From CAZGMN01 sp964526905 (lineage in GTDB: Bacteria > Acidobacteriota > Aminicenantia > Aminicenantales > Aminicenantaceae), in contig CAZGMN010000155.1 of the NCBI GenBank assembly GCA_964526905.1, forward strand, positions 1-7,728: 7,728 nucleotides of DNA, in the 5' to 3' direction. Positions 1-6,572 of the stretch are shown piece by piece. How positions within the stretch are numbered: the stretch's first letter is position 1; the number at the start of each line of letters is the position of its first letter. Position numbers and translations under genes: made by a program. Under the pieces are notes generated by a model that searched no databases, was not told the origin of the DNA, and worked only from the letters and a program-made list of their open reading frames with translations.

Positions 1-188
1 TCACCGAATTCTGCCTTCAACCGCAGGGCCTCGGCAAGCTCTGCTTTGTCTGCAGCGCTCAGCACAGGCTGTTTTTGGACTGAATTCTTTAAGACAGCTT
101 TTTCTGCATTTTGTTCAGCCAGTATCCTTTGGCTGAGAGCTGAAAATAAAAACAACACCAAGCATTGCACCAATAATTTTTTACTCAT
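1..188 (-). CDS. N-terminal part of an exported protein of unknown function (cut by window edge)
   Basis: Only the first 62 codons are inside the window; the reading frame is still open at position 1. The protein starts MSKKLLVQCLVLFLFSALSQ: two lysines, a hydrophobic stretch to about residue 18, then a polar region. This is a typical Sec signal peptide with likely cleavage near residue 25 (after ILA). The mature part begins with a low-complexity Glu/Lys/Gln linker and then an Ala/Leu/Glu-rich helix (about residues 44-61). The ATG at 188-186 is supported by GAGG at 201-198, 9 nt upstream. It lies 146 bp downstream of the M14 peptidase gene on the same strand, with a REP-like segment between them, so co-transcription is possible but unproven. 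I see no clear promoter in the gap. The helix ending in LRLKAEFG faintly recalls a family of acidobacterial secreted proteins, but too little is present to assign it. Confidence 0.75.
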   Translation of the reverse strand, partial: MSKKLLVQCLVLFLFSALSQRILAEQNAEKAVLKNSVQKQPVLSAADKAELAEALRLKAEFG

Positions 189-245
189 CTTTTTAGGCCT
201 CAAGTTATCTGTCGGCAGTCAGGATGTTTCCCTAAATTTCGACCT

Positions 246-316
246 GAATTAAGAGTATTGCGCCCCTCTCATTCTGCCCATAATTCCGAATCATCGGAAT
301 TAAATATTGTGTCCCT
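246..316. repeat. REP-like intergenic segment: two near-identical direct repeats around a perfect hairpin
   Basis: Two related copies read GAATTAAGAGTATTGCGCCCCT (246-267, shown here in two parts: GAATTAAGAG + TATTGCGCCCCT) and GAATTAA + ATATTGTGTCCCT (297-316). The common pattern is GAATTAA, then TATTGYGYCCCT. Between them, TAATTCCGA (281-289) and TCGGAATTA (294-302) form a perfect 9-bp inverted repeat around the loop ATCA. No T-run follows the hairpin on either strand, so it is not a standard intrinsic terminator, although it could protect the 3' end of the peptidase mRNA. From memory, GAATTAA..TATTGTGTCCCT-type sequences occur as REP-like repeats linked to RAYT/IS200-type transposases in several phyla. 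No such transposase is in the window. Confidence 0.5.
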
Positions 317-334
317 GAATCTCTCCCGAATCTC

Positions 335-3277
335 TTACAGGTTTTTGCAATTCAGCATGGCATTGAAGATGAGGAAGAAAGAGCCGTGGGTCTGGTGCCG
401 CCACATCGGGTTAAAGCTGAACATAACTATATGACCCTGGCCGAGAGTCGAATCAAGTATCGCAGGAGTACCGGCAAGCTCTTCGCCATGGTCCAGGCCG
501 CCGCTGATCAAAAGCTCATTGGCGTTCTTGGCAAAGCTGAGGACCGTTTTCGGCCTCGGCATCTGGCCAAAGAAGCGCATCTCTGGAAATTGCTCTGCAG
601 CTTGAGCTTCCTTCTGGGCTTTTCTGAACTCCTCTACCGTCTTCTGCCCGAGGTCTTTAGGCCGTCCCTGTGGTACATCAGCGTCGTTGACTGCACCTCT
701 TCCCGAGGGTCTTACGCCAGCCGCACCGCCAAAAAATGACGGCATCATCCCGAATCCTCGGCCGCGCATGCCCATGCCCACGCCGAATACCGGCGCCTGG
801 CTGAAATAGACTCCAAGCGTATCATCATATCCATAGACGATAGGGCTTGCTCTTTCCGTGACTTCAGTCTTGTAGACGCTTCCTCGGGCCCAGAGGTTGG
901 GGGTATCGCGGACCGTCGCCCCTTGCGCCAGCCCGAAATAAATCGGCAGCGAGGAGCTGTTGGAAAGGGTGATGAACAATCCGCCCTGTTTGATGAAATC
1001 CCTGAGGTGTATCACTCCTTCGAATTCGATGCCGCCCCTCATGTCGTCGGTTGAATCCTCGACACCGATGTTGGGAGTGAGGTCGGTCTTTTTCCAGGGA
1101 ATCGGCTTATCGCCGCTGACGCCCTGGACAATGCTCAGGGCATCCGGTGATGACGGGCCGAAGAGGATGACGTCGTATTTCTCGCGGAGGTTTGCGTTGT
1201 CCCGGACTGTATGGACCGAAATATAATCATAAGGAATTTGGAGCTCATCGAGCGCAATCCGCACCCAACCCTCGGTCTGGGTGTTCTGCCAGGTGTGCAT
1301 GAGAGCGACGCGGGGGATAACCACTTCGTGCGCAGCAACATCAGGCGCAGCAGGCACCGCATAGACATTGATTCCATACTGCTGGCCAGCAGCAGCAAGA
1401 ATGTTCTCCAGGTTTCCTGAGTTCTTATCGACCCGGAAAATGAAAGTCCCGGCATTGAACTTTTTTCCCTGCGATTCGAATGCTTTCTCTGCGGCAAGAA
1501 TTTTAAGGTCCTTGTTCTTAAACAAGAAAGAGGCAATTTGGTTGTCGGCATTATGGTTGATAAGGAAAGCCTGAGCATTGCCGCTGCCCAGCCGGATTAA
1601 GCCGCCCGGCGCTTTGACTTCCCCCTTGACCAAGGTCATCGGCACAGAGAGCACGGAAACATCCTCAACCCGGACTGTTTTCACATTGTAGAGCGGACCA
1701 AGCGTCCAGCCAACATCATCATAGGGCCTGGGATCGTTTATGTTGAAATATTGGCGGTCGAGCATCATATCTGCCGTGCGCGAGTAAGGCTGGTCCATGC
1801 GGACGATATAGCTTCCGGCAGGATATTCTGTCTTTTCGACCTTGAAGGCGCTATTTGCCTTGTGCACTTCTACGCCCTGCCACTGAAGAAGTTTCAGGAG
1901 ACGGGCTGCCTGACCAGGACGTGGGTCGTCTCCAGGAAAAACGTAGGCTGCCGGTCCCTCATTTCTGGCTTTGGCAATCGAGCGCTTGCTCTTGAGGTAA
2001 AAATTCTCCATGAACTGCGCTTTGTGGCTTGCTATATAATTCATGCCGACAAGAATAGCGCTCTGCTGGAGGTTGACATTGTCGCGGATCGACCAGACAG
2101 TGGTGGCCAGCGGCGGATTAGGACGATACCAGTCTCTGTCTGCCCTGGCCGTGATAACCCGGGTGCTGCCGTCGCCGGCGCCCTGGGTTTCGTAGAAGCG
2201 GCCGATGGCATTATGCCCGTTGGCCGCATAAAAGGCATAATTAGGCGCCCAGCCATCATAAAATCCATGGGTCCAAACTCCTGGCACACCCTGCCGTGTC
2301 AAGTCATCAATTTCCTGGTAAGCAAGCTGGTGCCATTCATCGATGACAATCGGGTCGAGCCAGGCATTGTAGGGGCCTGTTCCTGTAGAAATATAGAGGT
2401 GAGAGACAGATTCGTGGAGGTCGTGCATCACCTGGGGATGAAAATCGAAGAAGACCTTCAGGATGTACCGGCTGAGATTAAGGCCGAGCCCGAGGTTATC
2501 CCTGTTATCGTCATGGGCGACATATTTCCCCCACCAGAGAAGACGAGTCGGCACATTCGCTTTAGGGTCTTTGCGCCTGGCCATGGAGATGTCAACCTGC
2601 TTGTCCCGTCCGTCAACTTCCAGGATGGGAGTGATGAGGACGATAGAGTTCTCCCGGATGGTCTTGATGAACGGGCTTTCGTCCACCGCCACCCGGTAGG
2701 CCAACTCCATCAGCATCTCGCATGAGCCGGTCTCGCCCGAATGCATTCCCCCTGTCGCCCAGTACATGGGCTTGGCTTCGTGGATGAGCCGCTGCGCCTC
2801 TTGCTCGCTCATTTTTCGCGGGTCAGCCAGGTTGGCATTCATCTCTTTATAATTGCTAAGGCTGGCCATTGTCTTTTCATCAGCAACAGCCACAACAATC
2901 CAATCCCTCCCCTCTTCTGTTTTGCCGATGGTGAAAACCTTGACTCTGGGGGTTGCAGCAGCCAGAGCATTCATGTACTTGTAGATTTCGTGGGAATAGC
3001 TCAGGACATCGCGCGACCCGGCAATATGGCCGAGAACTTCAAGCGGAGTGGGAATTCCCTTGGCATAAGGCATATAGTTTACGTATTTCGTCGAGAAACA
3101 GGGGTCTGTCGTGAACTCGCGAATTTTTTTGGTATATTCCTCGTGAATTTTCTGCTGCGAGAATGAGAATACGGGAGAAAAGACAAGGGCGGCCACAAGA
3201 AAAAAGGCTGCCCAGGTTCGGCCTTTATAGATAATTCTTATAAATCGGCCGAAGACTTTTTGGGGTGATTGAGACAT
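335..3277 (-). CDS. Secreted M14-family (zinc carboxypeptidase-like) metallopeptidase, 980 aa
   Basis: Probable exported zinc peptidase acting on external peptides or cell-wall peptides. The N-terminus has a basic region, then a hydrophobic segment (about residues 21-40, TWAAFFLVAALVFSPVFSFS), read as a signal peptide or anchor. The M14-like catalytic domain spans about residues 65-420. HSGE at 179-182 fits the HxxE zinc motif. HDDNRD at 255-260 fits the substrate-binding Asn-Arg motif of long M14 proteins. HDLHES at 285-290 carries the likely third zinc ligand (H288). RFYET at 360-364 supplies a likely catalytic Glu (E363). Residues 440-650 are a beta-rich middle region. Residues 655-780 (PRVALMHTWQ, YDVILFGPSS, FIKQGGLFITLS) resemble a glutamine-amidotransferase-like Rossmann fold, as in related large M14 proteins. 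Residues 828-905 are a Gly/Met/Phe- then Gln/Glu-rich insert. The ATG at 3277 has a strong AGGAGG (3288-3283) 5 nt upstream, and a promoter lies at 3315-3343. Family assignment is confident; substrate and exact catalytic residues are inferred. Confidence 0.88.
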   Translation of the reverse strand: MSQSPQKVFGRFIRIIYKGRTWAAFFLVAALVFSPVFSFSQQKIHEEYTKKIREFTTDPCFSTKYVNYMPYAKGIPTPLEVLGHIAGSRDVLSYSHEIYKYMNALAAATPRVKVFTIGKTEEGRDWIVVAVADEKTMASLSNYKEMNANLADPRKMSEQEAQRLIHEAKPMYWATGGMHSGETGSCEMLMELAYRVAVDESPFIKTIRENSIVLITPILEVDGRDKQVDISMARRKDPKANVPTRLLWWGKYVAHDDNRDNLGLGLNLSRYILKVFFDFHPQVMHDLHESVSHLYISTGTGPYNAWLDPIVIDEWHQLAYQEIDDLTRQGVPGVWTHGFYDGWAPNYAFYAANGHNAIGRFYETQGAGDGSTRVITARADRDWYRPNPPLATTVWSIRDNVNLQQSAILVGMNYIASHKAQFMENFYLKSKRSIAKARNEGPAAYVFPGDDPRPGQAARLLKLLQWQGVEVHKANSAFKVEKTEYPAGSYIVRMDQPYSRTADMMLDRQYFNINDPRPYDDVGWTLGPLYNVKTVRVEDVSVLSVPMTLVKGEVKAPGGLIRLGSGNAQAFLINHNADNQIASFLFKNKDLKILAAEKAFESQGKKFNAGTFIFRVDKNSGNLENILAAAGQQYGINVYAVPAAPDVAAHEVVIPRVALMHTWQNTQTEGWVRIALDELQIPYDYISVHTVRDNANLREKYDVILFGPSSPDALSIVQGVSGDKPIPWKKTDLTPNIGVEDSTDDMRGGIEFEGVIHLRDFIKQGGLFITLSNSSSLPIYFGLAQGATVRDTPNLWARGSVYKTEVTERASPIVYGYDDTLGVYFSQAPVFGVGMGMRGRGFGMMPSFFGGAAGVRPSGRGAVNDADVPQGRPKDLGQKTVEEFRKAQKEAQAAEQFPEMRFFGQMPRPKTVLSFAKNANELLISGGLDHGEELAGTPAILDSTLGQGHIVMFSFNPMWRHQTHGSFFLIFNAMLNCKNL

Positions 3278-3314
3278 ATCGTCCTCCTTTCCTTAAATTT
3301 GATAATTGAGTCAA

Positions 3315-3343
3315 ACAATACACATTTTTTATGAAGAGGTCAA
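3315..3343 (-). promoter_or_regulatory. Sigma70-like promoter for the M14 peptidase gene
   Basis: Read on the minus strand, TTGACC (3343-3338, 5 of 6 to the -35 consensus), a 17-nt spacer, and TATTGT (3320-3315, 4 of 6 to the -10 consensus). Transcription would start near 3308 and give a 5' UTR of about 30 nt that includes the AGGAGG site. The left arm of the inverted-repeat element ends only 6 bp upstream of the -35 box. A pair of 5-bp arms (TTTGA 3298-3302, TCAAA 3311-3315) overlaps the expected start site but is too short to call an operator. Confidence 0.55.
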
Positions 3344-3349
3344 GGAGAT

Positions 3350-3416
3350 AGCATCCTAAATTCCGTGACAGAGTCCTTCATAGCTATTTTGTTATTATCT
3401 CGGAATTTAGGATGCT
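3350..3416. repeat. 67-bp element with perfect 16-bp terminal inverted repeats (MITE-like or REP doublet)
   Basis: AGCATCCTAAATTCCG (3350-3365) is repeated as its exact reverse complement at 3401-3416, with a 35-nt AT-rich centre that contains the palindrome ATAGCTAT. A third copy of the arm, extended to 19 bp as AGCATCCTAAATTCCGTGA, is found at 7637-7655. The outer ends start AGCATCC. I see no direct target-site duplication in the flanks (GGAGAT on the left, TTCAAG on the right). No T-run follows on either strand, so termination is not its obvious role. It could equally be a short non-autonomous element or a REP/BIME doublet. It contributes the last codons and stop of the neighbouring TPR remnant. 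Confidence 0.75.
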
Positions 3417-3577
3417 TTCAAGAAAAGATTCAGGCTGGCTAAGCGCTTTCTAGCGTCTTCGACTTCAGGAATATCCGAATCCGCATCCTTCCAGATTTCG
3501 AGAAACCTTTAATACAGCTCCCTTGCTTTATTTTTCAGCCCCTTTTCCTTATATAATTTGGCGAGCCGATAGGAGAT
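3407..3577 (-). pseudogene. Remnant of the C-terminal TPR region of a larger protein, with in-frame stop
   Basis: The minus frame from 3577 reads like one TPR repeat plus its capping helix: YRLAKLYKEKG..KARELY, then a TAA stop at 3511-3509, then RFLEIWKDAD..IPEVEDARKRLASL, and finally a stop (3409-3407) inside the inverted repeat. Restoring one sense codon at the internal stop gives a continuous, convincing helix-turn-helix pattern. Tails of this kind are familiar at the end of large TPR signalling proteins, such as Ser/Thr kinases, in the Acidobacteriota/Aminicenantota; that comparison is from memory. No start codon or RBS precedes it, and nothing upstream in the window encodes the rest: it begins at the very end of the 188-aa gene in another frame. 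It is most likely debris from a deletion or a repeat-associated rearrangement, not a working gene. Confidence 0.65.
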
Positions 3578-3585
3578 AACGCTTG

Positions 3586-4152
3586 TTATTTCAAGAGGCT
3601 GACTCCAAAGAGTTGCTGAGGAGGCGAGTTGTAACCCTCGATCTCAACGGTATCTTGGATGGTAAAGCGGATGTTGGCTTGTTCGAAGAATTTCCCGTCT
3701 CCGTTTCCTTTCTTGTTAATGTTGAGCTCGATGACCATAAAAGAAAATCTCCTGTCAAAACTCTTCATGGCCTGCACATCCCAGCTCTGCCTTTCGCAAA
3801 AGATTAAGATTTGCCTCCCTTTTTCTGTTTGATGGCTGTGCGCGGCATGGATGGTGACTTTCACGCCCCGGCCGCCAACAGGGCGGATATATCCCTTGCT
3901 TATTCCACGAAAAGCTCTCATGAATGGCTCATAACCTCCATTATAGAGGGTTTCCTTTAGCTGCTTAATTTCCTCGGTGGTGGAGTAGCTCTCGATCGAA
4001 ATTATAATTTTTCTCGCTGCATCAGCATCAGCTCCACCTGCTTTGAGGATTCTTGCCTGAAATTCTTCCTTGGCCCAGAGTCCAGCGCTCAAACCTAAAC
4101 AGGCGACGGCGACGGCCAATGCTGAGAATCTTTTTGCTATGCGTCTTTGCAT
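3586..4152 (-). CDS. Small exported protein of unknown function, 188 aa
   Basis: The N-terminus (MQRRIAKRFSALAVAVACLG) is a basic region followed by an Ala/Val/Leu core, with likely signal-peptidase cleavage after A27 (GLWA|KEE), so the protein is probably periplasmic or secreted. The mature part of about 160 residues alternates short strands and a helix: RKIIISIESYST, then a helix from about 59 to 82 (EEIKQLKETL..EPFMRAFR), GKGYI-like GISKGYIRP, KGRQILIFCER, and a C-terminal beta section ending NSPPQQLFGVSLLK. No catalytic motif is evident and there is a single Cys (C119) after the signal. It resembles uncharacterised acidobacterial proteins that share the helix, the KGYxR turn and a terminal LxGV, but no function is known to me. 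The ATG at 4152 has AAGGAG 6 nt upstream (4164-4159). An overlapping ATG at 4157 is out of frame. It sits behind a long leader with its own promoter. Confidence 0.8.
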   Translation of the reverse strand: MQRRIAKRFSALAVAVACLGLSAGLWAKEEFQARILKAGGADADAARKIIISIESYSTTEEIKQLKETLYNGGYEPFMRAFRGISKGYIRPVGGRGVKVTIHAAHSHQTEKGRQILIFCERQSWDVQAMKSFDRRFSFMVIELNINKKGNGDGKFFEQANIRFTIQDTVEIEGYNSPPQQLFGVSLLK

Positions 4153-4351
4153 TTCATGCTCCTTTATATAAAAAATTAGAGCTTTCCTCTCTCTATTCCT
4201 TATCTCAAGCTGGCGATAGGCTTTGCTGCGGCAATCCGTTCTTTATCAACTCCTGTTGACTTTTTGGGCAAGACGGTTGGCGAAGAGAATTTGTTGTTTT
4301 TCGCTGAATGAGGTCATTCCCCTGACGCTTGAAGTTCCTGCGACTCGTCAC
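4153..4351 (-). promoter_or_regulatory. About 200-nt structured 5' leader upstream of the 188-aa gene (candidate cis-regulatory RNA)
   Basis: If the promoter at 4358-4387 is used, transcription starts near 4351 and leaves about 200 nt before the start codon with no convincing gene. On the minus strand, 4285-4226 can fold into a long imperfect hairpin. CTTCGCCAACCGTCTT pairs with AAG-A-ACGG-A-TTGCCGCAG, with two single-A bulges and two 1x1 mismatches. It encloses a second hairpin, TCAAC-AGGA-GTTGA (4259-4246). GAATGA/TCATTC arms lie at 4306-4319. Just before the RBS, TAGAG/CTCTA (4195-4177) is followed by six Us (4175-4170), a weak terminator-like arrangement. I recognise no known riboswitch class. 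Pairing was worked out by eye, so the fold is a hypothesis. Confidence 0.35.
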
Positions 4352-4357
4352 GAAAAA

Positions 4358-4387
4358 AGTATATCGCCTGATGATAAAGGATGTCAA
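4358..4387 (-). promoter_or_regulatory. Strong sigma70-like promoter upstream of the structured leader
   Basis: On the minus strand TTGACA (4387-4382, perfect -35) is followed by an 18-nt spacer and TATACT (4363-4358, 5 of 6 to the -10 consensus). It lies 65 bp past the stop of the DUF5916 gene and points at the 188-aa gene, about 200 nt from its start codon. It is the best promoter match I found in the window. Confidence 0.6.
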
Positions 4388-4451
4388 TAAAACAAATATT
4401 TATTTGGCAAAATCCTCTCTTTTTCCTCAAGCAGAAAATAAGAAAATGGAC

Positions 4452-6572
4452 TTAGATCCTCAAAAGATAGGACACCTTGAGAGTGATCTCATACCCTTTT
4501 TCTCTCAGCAAATCCAGCTTTTTTACATTCTTTTTATAGCAGAGCTGGACGATATTTCCAGCTCCAAAATAATACCCAAACAAAAGGTCAAAATTGTATT
4601 GATCCTCCCTGGTCTCTCCTTTGAGCCGGGTGCTCAAGAAAAGACTTCGTGTCAGTTGATAATGGAGAGAGGTTGCGTACGTCATGCCGTCAAACACTTT
4701 TTCTCCGCTTCGCTCTATTCGCTGCTGTGTCCAATCGCTCTCGAATGAAAATTCAAAATTGCTTCTTGGTCTCAACGTCAAAGATGTTTCTACATTTGTC
4801 TGTGTTCCCGGCTCGACATCAGTGAAATCCCTATTGTAAATTCCTCCTTTTTCCCAGTTTAGCTCAAAGCTTATATCCTTTAGAAATCCGCCTCGAAACC
4901 AGCTTAAATCTAATCCTCCATCGTATGTATTCAGATAATTCTTTGTCCAGGCAAGCTCTCCGCTCTCATCATAGACCTGATATTTGCTTTCTCCAGTTTC
5001 GAATCTCCAAAAGAACTCTAAACGCGAAAAAAAATCTATCCAGCTCCCGACTTCGAGCGATTTCCCGGTGATCTCTCCGTGACTATCCTGCTCAAGATTT
5101 CCCGCAAGGCTGAGACTCCAATGTTTAATCTTGCCTCTGTTATATCTCCAGGCATATCCCCATTCAAGATTTGTGCTCTGGATGTCCGTCTGTGAAACAA
5201 AGCCAGTCCGGACGCTGACATTCTCTTCGATTCTGCGGAAATTGAAATTCATCTGAAGTCCGGCATCAGGCTCTCTCCGAAAGCTCAAAGTATGCATAGC
5301 GTTGTTTTCTTTCTTTGAATACCTGTTGAAGGTTATGACACTCTGGCCGCGGACATAATAGAAGTCTTTGAAATTGAAATTGTAGTCGAAGCCAAAATTC
5401 TGGTTGTAATCCTGAGACATATTCATCCCGGCGCAATATATTCCTATCTGGGAATTGGAAAAAATATCCTTCTGAACCCTGACAACTGAGAATATCTTAT
5501 CCGCTCCTTCCTCCTCGTCATTGACCGCTCCCAGTATCCCGAAGGAGTAGCCTCGGGTTTTTCCGGAGAGCTTGGCCGCGAATTTTGGATTATTGATCCG
5601 CCTGGAATAAAAGAGGCTTTCTTGGGATTCGTGATAATCTTCGCCACTCGAAACAATAAAATATTGGCTCCCTTCAGTAAAGAATGGCCGGTTTTCTTCG
5701 AGATAATTTTCATAAGGAGCAAGCTGGAAGATGAAAGGGTCTGACTCCACCTCGCTGAAATTCGGGCTGGCTGTCAAGTCGAGGATGAGGTTCGGCAGAA
5801 TTCCGTACTTGAAATCTAACCCTGCCGCCACTTTCTCTTCTTTCTCATCCCTCCACCTTAACATCCTGAAACCTAAATACGGAAAAAATTCAATATTGTA
5901 TCCCGGTCGAATGCCTGACAGCCCTCTCAATTCTCCCATCTGCTGAAGAAGAGGCTTGTCGCGGCTGACATTCGTCCAGTAGTCTGTTTCATTCAGGCGA
6001 TGAACGTATCTCTCGAAATTAATACCCCAGACCTGATCCTCTTTTGGAGAAAATCTGAGCGACTTGAAAGGAATGGCCATCTCAGCTGTCCAGCCGTCAC
6101 TGCGCAGCACGGCGTCAGACTTCCAGATTGTCTCCACAGAGTTTTTCTGGACTCCTTTGGGGTTGACCTCAAAGCTGATGCTCGTTCTTTTGTCATTGTA
6201 AGTATCCAGGATGACACTTATAGAGTCATTCTCTTCGTAGTCATTGCGGGGGGTCAGTTCTGCCCAGATTTTATCCGCTTGAGAGTCTTTCATCAGGAAA
6301 GCAAAATAAATATTTTTATTATCGTAAGCTATCCAGACCAATGTTTCTTCTGAAGCCGCTGCGCCGTTGACAGGATCATGCTGAAAAAATCCGGAGATCG
6401 GCTGAATATTCTTCCAGCAACTGTCTTCAATCTGGCCGTCTATTTTTGGAGGCTCTTCTGTCCGACAAATTTGAACGCTTTTTATTCGTTCCTGACTGAG
6501 AACTTGGGAAACAAACAAAAAAAGGACGATCAATATCCCGAGAGCTGGCGAGAAATTTTCCCTCTTAAACAC
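4452..6572 (-). CDS. CBM9-like domain plus DUF5916 outer-membrane protein, 706 aa
   Basis: A signal peptide covers about residues 1-27 (GILIVLFLFVSQVLS core). Residues 33-215 form a CBM9-like (carbohydrate-binding family 9-like) domain. It has the usual opening PPKIDGQIEDSCWKNI, then ETLVWIAYDNKNIYFAF, DSISVILDTYNDKR, and GWTAEMAIPFKSLRF. Residues 222-706 match the DUF5916 pattern: LILDLTASPNFSEVESDP (262-279) and ENRPFFTEGSQYF (293-305), followed by many alternating aromatic beta strands to the C-terminus. This suggests an outer-membrane beta-barrel with a periplasmic or surface sugar-binding domain, perhaps for glycan uptake or sensing; the function is not established for the family. The start shown is GTG (6572-6570) with no good Shine-Dalgarno. 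An in-frame TAA lies 5 codons upstream, so the only alternative is a later start such as the TTG at codon 14, which would shorten the signal peptide. Length is normal for the family. Confidence 0.85.
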   Translation of the reverse strand: MFKRENFSPALGILIVLFLFVSQVLSQERIKSVQICRTEEPPKIDGQIEDSCWKNIQPISGFFQHDPVNGAAASEETLVWIAYDNKNIYFAFLMKDSQADKIWAELTPRNDYEENDSISVILDTYNDKRTSISFEVNPKGVQKNSVETIWKSDAVLRSDGWTAEMAIPFKSLRFSPKEDQVWGINFERYVHRLNETDYWTNVSRDKPLLQQMGELRGLSGIRPGYNIEFFPYLGFRMLRWRDEKEEKVAAGLDFKYGILPNLILDLTASPNFSEVESDPFIFQLAPYENYLEENRPFFTEGSQYFIVSSGEDYHESQESLFYSRRINNPKFAAKLSGKTRGYSFGILGAVNDEEEGADKIFSVVRVQKDIFSNSQIGIYCAGMNMSQDYNQNFGFDYNFNFKDFYYVRGQSVITFNRYSKKENNAMHTLSFRREPDAGLQMNFNFRRIEENVSVRTGFVSQTDIQSTNLEWGYAWRYNRGKIKHWSLSLAGNLEQDSHGEITGKSLEVGSWIDFFSRLEFFWRFETGESKYQVYDESGELAWTKNYLNTYDGGLDLSWFRGGFLKDISFELNWEKGGIYNRDFTDVEPGTQTNVETSLTLRPRSNFEFSFESDWTQQRIERSGEKVFDGMTYATSLHYQLTRSLFLSTRLKGETREDQYNFDLLFGYYFGAGNIVQLCYKKNVKKLDLLREKGYEITLKVSYLLRI

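Noticed and set aside
1135..1578. Minus-strand 147-codon frame inside the peptidase gene in another frame
   Set aside because: Ser/Arg/Leu-rich out-of-frame reading of a well-supported coding sequence; no independent evidence.
1751..2725. Long plus-strand open frame (324 codons) opposite the peptidase gene
   Set aside because: It is fully antisense to the M14 catalytic domain, has no RBS or recognisable motif, and its composition reflects the codon bias of the real gene on the other strand.
3298..3315. TTTGA/TCAAA arms over the predicted start site of the peptidase gene
   Set aside because: Five-bp arms with an 8-bp spacer in AT-rich DNA are expected by chance; no second site or nearby regulator.
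4205..4387. 60-codon minus-strand frame in the gap between the DUF5916 and 188-aa genes
   Set aside because: Its ATG lies inside the -35 box of the promoter, so that promoter could not transcribe the start codon. No RBS and no family-like sequence.
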